Notes under the pieces: generated by a model
What the model was told of the DNA's origin: nothing
The model's input: only the letters and a program-made list of their open reading frames with translations
The model's database searches: none
Program-made: the position numbers and the translations under genes
Source: Paracoccaceae bacterium
GTDB taxonomy: Bacteria; Pseudomonadota; Alphaproteobacteria; Rhodobacterales; Rhodobacteraceae
DNA: 64,000 bases
Direction: 5' to 3'
NCBI GenBank assembly: GCA_027489375.1
Contig: JAIXZW010000003.1
Location: forward strand, 124,001 to 188,000
Shown: piece by piece, positions 61,055 to 64,000 of the stretch
How the letters are laid out: the number at the start of each line of letters is the position of its first letter
Position numbering within the stretch: position 1 is the first letter of the stretch

Positions 61055-62026
61055 ATGCCCGAACTGCCCGAGGTTGAAACCGTCCGCCGTGGCCTTGTTC
61101 CCGTGATGGAGGGGCGCGTGATCGCGCGGGCCTTGGTGAACAGGCCGGACCTGCGCTGGCCATTCCCCGAACGGATGGCCGAGCGGTTGACGGGGGCGCG
61201 GGTGTTGGGGCTGCGGCGGCGGTCGAAGTATATCCTTGCGGACCTGTCGACGGGCGAGACGCTGCTGATCCATCTGGGCATGTCGGGGCGGATGCTGATT
61301 TCCGCGCCCTTTGCCCCCCACCCCATCCCTCCCCACGAGGGGGAGGGGGCCGGCAGTCCCGACAGCGCGGAGAATGGGGCTTCCCTCCCCCTTGCGGAGA
61401 GGGAGAGGGTGGGGGACGGGACGCGTGAAACCGTTGGCGAATGGCACCAGCATCATCCCGCGCCGGAAAAGCATGACCATGTGGTCTTCGACATGGAGGG
61501 CGGGGCGCGGGTGACGTTCAACGATGCGCGGCGCTTCGGGGCGATGGACCTGATGCCCACCGAAGGGGCCGAGCGGCACGCGCTGCTGGCGGGGCTGGGG
61601 CCGGAGCCTTTGGGCAACGGCTTTGACGAGGCCTATCTGGCCGAACGGCTGGCGGGGAAGAACACGCCGATCAAGGCCGCGCTGCTGGACCAGCGCCTGA
61701 TCGCGGGGTTGGGCAACATTTATGTGTGCGAGACGCTGTATCGCGGGCGTATCCATCCGGCGACCAAGGCGGGGGCGTTGAAGAAGAAGCAGGCCGCCGC
61801 CCTCGTGCCGATCATCCGCGAGGTTCTGGCCGAGGCGATTGCGGCGGGCGGGTCGTCCTTGCGCGACTATCGGCAGGCGGACGGGGAACTCGGCTATTTC
61901 CAGCACAGTTTTCAGGTCTACGGGCGTGAGGGCGAACCCTGTGTGACCGAAGGCTGCAAGGGCATGATCGCGCGGATCGTGCAATCGGGGCGGTCGTCCT
62001 TCTACTGTCCGCAATGCCAGAGGTGA
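61055..62026 (+). CDS. mutM: Formamidopyrimidine-DNA glycosylase (Fpg/MutM) with in-frame insertion
   Basis: A 323-residue base-excision repair enzyme. The N-terminus [13 protein letters not shown] supplies the catalytic proline and glutamate, and [11 protein letters not shown] carries the conserved lysine. The helix-two-turns-helix region is [20 protein letters not shown]. The zinc finger is CVTEGC...CPQCQR. It removes 8-oxoguanine and related lesions. The protein is ~40 residues longer than usual: ~84-129 ([16 protein letters not shown]...RERVGDG) is Pro/Gly/Glu-rich and encoded by a palindromic repeat between [10 protein letters not shown] and [12 protein letters not shown]. The core on both sides is intact. 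Confidence 0.93.
   Translation: MPELPEVETVRRGLVPVMEGRVIARALVNRPDLRWPFPERMAERLTGARVLGLRRRSKYILADLSTGETLLIHLGMSGRMLISAPFAPHPIPPHEGEGAGSPDSAENGASLPLAERERVGDGTRETVGEWHQHHPAPEKHDHVVFDMEGGARVTFNDARRFGAMDLMPTEGAERHALLAGLGPEPLGNGFDEAYLAERLAGKNTPIKAALLDQRLIAGLGNIYVCETLYRGRIHPATKAGALKKKQAAALVPIIREVLAEAIAAGGSSLRDYRQADGELGYFQHSFQVYGREGEPCVTEGCKGMIARIVQSGRSSFYCPQCQR
61311..61424 (+). repeat. Palindromic MITE-like element inserted in frame in mutM
   Basis: The left end, CCCCCCACCC followed by CATCCCTCCCC, is an imperfect inverted copy of the right end, GAGAGGGAGAGGGTGGGGGA. The ends share CCCCCACCC and CCCTC blocks, and the centre has a GAGGGGGAGGGGG / CCCTCCCCCTTG inverted pair. It adds ~40 codons to mutM without breaking the frame and looks like a dispersed repeated palindromic element. 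No other copy was seen in this window. Confidence 0.75.
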
Positions 62027-62086
62027 CTTGCCAAAGGGCGGCTGGCTGCTAGGACAGTGCGAAGGGTTTTCGGGGGGAGAAAGCGC

Positions 62087-62863
62087 ATGGCCTATGAGAC
62101 CGTGATCGTCGAGGTGGAGGACTACATCGCCACGATCCGCCTGAACCGTCCCGATGCGCTGAACGCGCTGAACACCAAGCTGATGCAGGAGCTGGCGGCG
62201 GCACTGACGGCGGCGGATGCCAATGACCGCGTGCGCTGCATCGTGGTGACGGGGTCGGAAAAGGCCTTTGCCGCCGGAGCGGATGTGCGCGAGATGGCGG
62301 AAAAGGGCTTTGCCGATGTGTTCTTCGACGACCTTTTCGGTCCCGAAGCCGAAGCCATCGCGCGGGTGCGCAAGCCGGTGATCGCCGCCGTGTCGGGCTA
62401 TTGTCTGGGCGGCGGGTGCGAGCTTGCGATGATGTGCGATTTCATCATCGCGGCGGATACGGCGAAGTTCGGCCAGCCGGAAGTGAACCTAGGCATCTGT
62501 GCGGGCATGGGCGGCACGCAGCGGCTGACCCGTGCGGTGGGCAAGGCCAAGGCGATGGACATGAACCTGACCGGCCGCTTCATGGACGCCGCCGAGGCCG
62601 AGCGGGCGGGGCTTGTAAGCCGCGTGGTTCCGGCCAAGGACCTGATGGCGGAAACGCTGAAGGCGGCGGGCAAGATCGCGCAGAAATCCATGCTTGCCGT
62701 GATGGCGGTGAAGGAAGCGGTGAACCGCGCGCAGGAAACCACCCTGCGCGAAGGGCTGCTGTTCGAGCGGCGCATGTTCCACGCCACTTTCGCCACCGAG
62801 GACCAGAAAGAGGGCATGGCCGCTTTCCTTGAAAAGCGCGAGCCGCAGTTCCGTGACCGCTAG
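62087..62863 (+). CDS. Enoyl-CoA hydratase
   Basis: A 258-residue crotonase-fold enzyme. [12 protein letters not shown] and [14 protein letters not shown] form the CoA site. [20 protein letters not shown] carries Glu112, and [20 protein letters not shown] carries Glu132; these match the two catalytic glutamates of mitochondrial enoyl-CoA hydratase. It hydrates 2-enoyl-CoA in fatty-acid oxidation. The ATG at 62087 has GGGGGAGAAAG upstream and is preferred over 62057. An enoyl-CoA hydratase between mutM and rpsT is the usual alphaproteobacterial order. Confidence 0.93.
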   Translation: MAYETVIVEVEDYIATIRLNRPDALNALNTKLMQELAAALTAADANDRVRCIVVTGSEKAFAAGADVREMAEKGFADVFFDDLFGPEAEAIARVRKPVIAAVSGYCLGGGCELAMMCDFIIAADTAKFGQPEVNLGICAGMGGTQRLTRAVGKAKAMDMNLTGRFMDAAEAERAGLVSRVVPAKDLMAETLKAAGKIAQKSMLAVMAVKEAVNRAQETTLREGLLFERRMFHATFATEDQKEGMAAFLEKREPQFRDR

Positions 62864-62956
62864 GCGGGTTTGGCCCTTATTTTCCTGTTTCCTTTTTCTG
62901 CCGTTTGCCCTAAAGGCCACGGCACATGCGCGTGGGCCCGCTTAGGCAAGATGATT

Positions 62957-62985
62957 CCCGTCTTTTCAGACGGGGCCTTTGGGTT
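62957..62985 (+). terminator. Hairpin between enoyl-CoA hydratase and rpsT
   Basis: A perfect 7-bp stem (CCCGTCT/AGACGGG) with a TTTC loop is followed by GCCTTTGGGTTTT. It could end the hydratase transcript or lie in the rpsT leader, 57 bases before the rpsT ATG. Confidence 0.5.
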
Positions 62986-63030
62986 TTCGTGCGACCAGAT
63001 TGTAACGACGAACCCTAGGAACCAAGCCAG

Positions 63031-63309
63031 ATGGCAAATACCGCCCAGTCCAAGAAGCGCGCCCGTCAGTCCGAAACGCGCTATGCGATCAACAAAGCCC
63101 GCCGTTCGCGCATCCGCACCTTCCTGCGCAAGGTCGAAGAAGCGCTTGCTTCGGGCGATGCCTCCGTTGCCGCCGAAGCCCTGAAGAACGCCCAGCCCGA
63201 ACTTCAGCGCGGCGTGTCGAAAGGCGTTCTCCATGCCAACACCGTGTCGCGCAAGATCTCGCGCCTTGCACACCGCGTGAAGACGCTGGCGACCGGCGCC
63301 AAGGCCTGA
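63031..63309 (+). CDS. rpsT: 30S ribosomal protein S20
   Basis: A 92-residue basic helical protein: [20 protein letters not shown], then [20 protein letters not shown] and [20 protein letters not shown]. This is unmistakable S20, which binds 16S rRNA early in small-subunit assembly. Codon use is C-ending and regular, as in highly expressed genes. It is followed by a strong terminator and then the dnaA region, a standard alphaproteobacterial neighbourhood. Confidence 0.98.
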   Translation: MANTAQSKKRARQSETRYAINKARRSRIRTFLRKVEEALASGDASVAAEALKNAQPELQRGVSKGVLHANTVSRKISRLAHRVKTLATGAKA

Positions 63310-63335
63310 TCTCCAAAGGTTTAACGATAGAATCG

Positions 63336-63371
63336 GGGCGCGTTCCGGCAGGAGCGCGCCCTTTTTCTTTT
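63336..63371 (+). terminator. Rho-independent terminator after rpsT
   Basis: A perfect 7-bp stem (GGGCGCG/CGCGCCC) with a 12-base loop is followed by TTTTTCTTTTT. It lies 26 bases after the rpsT stop. Confidence 0.88.
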
Positions 63372-63451
63372 TGCGACCGCTGTCCGTTTCGTGCCGGTGT
63401 GGCGCATTTTTGCATCGCTCTGCCGTGCATCTTCCAACGAGTCCGTGGCGG

Positions 63452-63460
63452 TTTTGCACA
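63452..63460 (+). promoter_or_regulatory. DnaA-box-like sequence upstream of dnaA
   Basis: TTTTGCACA fits the relaxed DnaA-box consensus TTWTNCACA. A single box could serve dnaA autoregulation, but one 9-mer match in 600 bases is weak evidence. Confidence 0.3.
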
Positions 63461-63542
63461 GCGGTTTGGATTCGGTTGCGGCAAGTTTCTGTCAAGCGCG
63501 AAGTTCGGTTGCGAACGCGTTCACGGGCTTGCTACCGTGACC

Positions 63543-63583
63543 CTGCGATTCACTTCGACTTGGGGGACATAACGGAATCGCAG
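63543..63583. promoter_or_regulatory. Perfect 9-bp inverted repeat with two GANTC sites upstream of dnaA
   Basis: CTGCGATTC and GAATCGCAG are exact inverted copies separated by 23 bases. Each arm ends in a GANTC sequence (GATTC, GAATC), the target of the CcrM cell-cycle methyltransferase in alphaproteobacteria. It lies about 360 bp before the dnaA ATG. A regulatory function is inferred. Confidence 0.5.
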
Positions 63584-63943
63584 ACTGGAATAGACGGGTC
63601 GGCTGTGCTGCCAAGCTTTGACGTGCCCTGAAAATTACGGTTTGCGGTCAATGCGTTATGGTGTCTGCACCGGTCTGTGCGACACTTTGCTTGATCTGGC
63701 GGAACGGCTTGGGGCCGATTCCGCCGGGGTCTGGAATGTCCGGCGTCCGTGCCGGATGGCGGTGCGTCTTGCTTGCCTTGGGGGAGGGCAAAGCGGGCGC
63801 TCGTTGTCCGGTGTGTTGCGTGTTGCGGGGAGTTTCCCGCTGCCTGATCCGAAGGGTTCTGGGGTGCGTGAGCGGTGCGAACAACAATAGGGGCGCAGGG
63901 GAAAACCCGCTTTCAAAGCGCCTTATCGGACGGGTCAGAAACG

Positions 63944-64000
63944 ATGACAAACGAGACTTGGGGATTGGTTCGTGAAGAACTGATCAAAAGGGTTGGACGG
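63944..64000 (+). CDS. dnaA: Chromosomal replication initiator DnaA, N-terminal fragment (cut by window end)
   Basis: Only 19 codons are present (MTNETWGLVREELIKRVGR), running off the window end in frame. The W-x-x-x-R-x-x-L-x-x-x-VG pattern is the start of DnaA domain I in Rhodobacterales, and rpsT immediately upstream is the usual neighbour. It is absent from the ORF track because of its length. DnaA opens the replication origin. The truncation is due to the window edge, not to a mutation. Confidence 0.82.
   Translation, partial: MTNETWGLVREELIKRVGR

Larger units (their letters stand above)
63372..63943. other. Long non-coding region upstream of dnaA
   Basis: 572 bases between the rpsT terminator and dnaA hold no convincing gene; the ORFs listed there on both strands lack ribosome sites and protein-like sequence. 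The region contains one DnaA-box-like sequence, several GANTC sites, and a perfect 9-bp inverted repeat. It probably holds the dnaA promoter and a long leader. No cluster of DnaA boxes or AT-rich unwinding element typical of oriC is evident. Confidence 0.6.

Noticed and set aside
63371-63631. Small ORFs between rpsT and dnaA
   Set aside because: No ribosome sites, odd composition, and conflicting overlapping ORFs; treated as non-coding.
63310-63943. Chromosomal origin (oriC) next to dnaA
   Set aside because: Only one weak DnaA-box match and no AT-rich unwinding region; in many alphaproteobacteria oriC is not beside dnaA.

Overview
The window reads as a chromosomal segment of a Rhodobacterales (Rhodobacteraceae-type) alphaproteobacterium. 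The DNA is GC-rich with strong G/C bias at third codon positions. The gene order ubiB-ubiE / fpg-echA-rpsT-dnaA, the tamA-tamB pair, a ROK-regulated xylose operon, and a flagellar cluster with flaF/flbT and CtrA-like promoter boxes all fit that group. No rRNA, tRNA, insertion sequence, prophage or CRISPR array was seen. All calls come from reading the sequence; no database search was run.

Layout. 1-4.9 kb: two tandem half-size ABC exporters and a TrmA/RumA-type RNA methyltransferase, linked by start/stop overlaps. 5-8.4 kb: two L,D-transpeptidases around a CAP-domain lipoprotein, a very small secreted/membrane protein, and ferrochelatase. 8.4-12.4 kb: a degenerate methyltransferase divergent from comF, then glutaredoxin, a nitrilase-family amidase, a MarR regulator and a YihY-family membrane protein. 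12.4-17.8 kb (minus strand): tamA and tamB, for outer-membrane/autotransporter assembly. 17.8-26.5 kb: a xylose locus, with a ROK repressor divergent from xylF-xylH-xylG-xylB-xylA and an aldo/keto reductase.

26.6-57.9 kb is one large flagellar island of about 38 genes in alternating blocks: [L12-like repeat protein, motB], [flgE-flgK-flgL-flgI], minus [fliF-fliH-fliN-fliP], [fliL-ORF-motE-like-motA-ORF725-lytic transglycosylase-flhA-fliR-flhB-fliJ-like], minus [flgB-flgC-fliE-fliQ-flgF-flgG-flgA-flgH-second fliL], fliI, minus [flaF-flbT-DUF1217], minus fliC, minus [flgJ-flgN-like], [fliK-flgD]. Three promoter regions (flgE, fliF/fliL, fliC) carry close matches to TTAA-N7-TTAA, the full CtrA site. 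FliG, FliM, FliD, FliO, FliA and FlgM are not in the window.

57.9-64 kb: a small APH-fold kinase, ubiB and ubiE (ubiquinone), fpg/mutM carrying an in-frame palindromic insertion, an enoyl-CoA hydratase, rpsT, a 634-base non-coding stretch with a GANTC-bearing inverted repeat, and the first 19 codons of dnaA cut off by the window end.

The most unusual items are: (1) a 303-residue protein beside motB that appears to be four tandem copies of a ribosomal L7/L12 C-terminal-like fold; (2) a 725-residue periplasmic protein after motA with an AMIN-like N-terminus and a long helical region; (3) the palindromic element inside fpg and the 60-bp duplication inside fliK; and (4) the inverted repeat upstream of dnaA.
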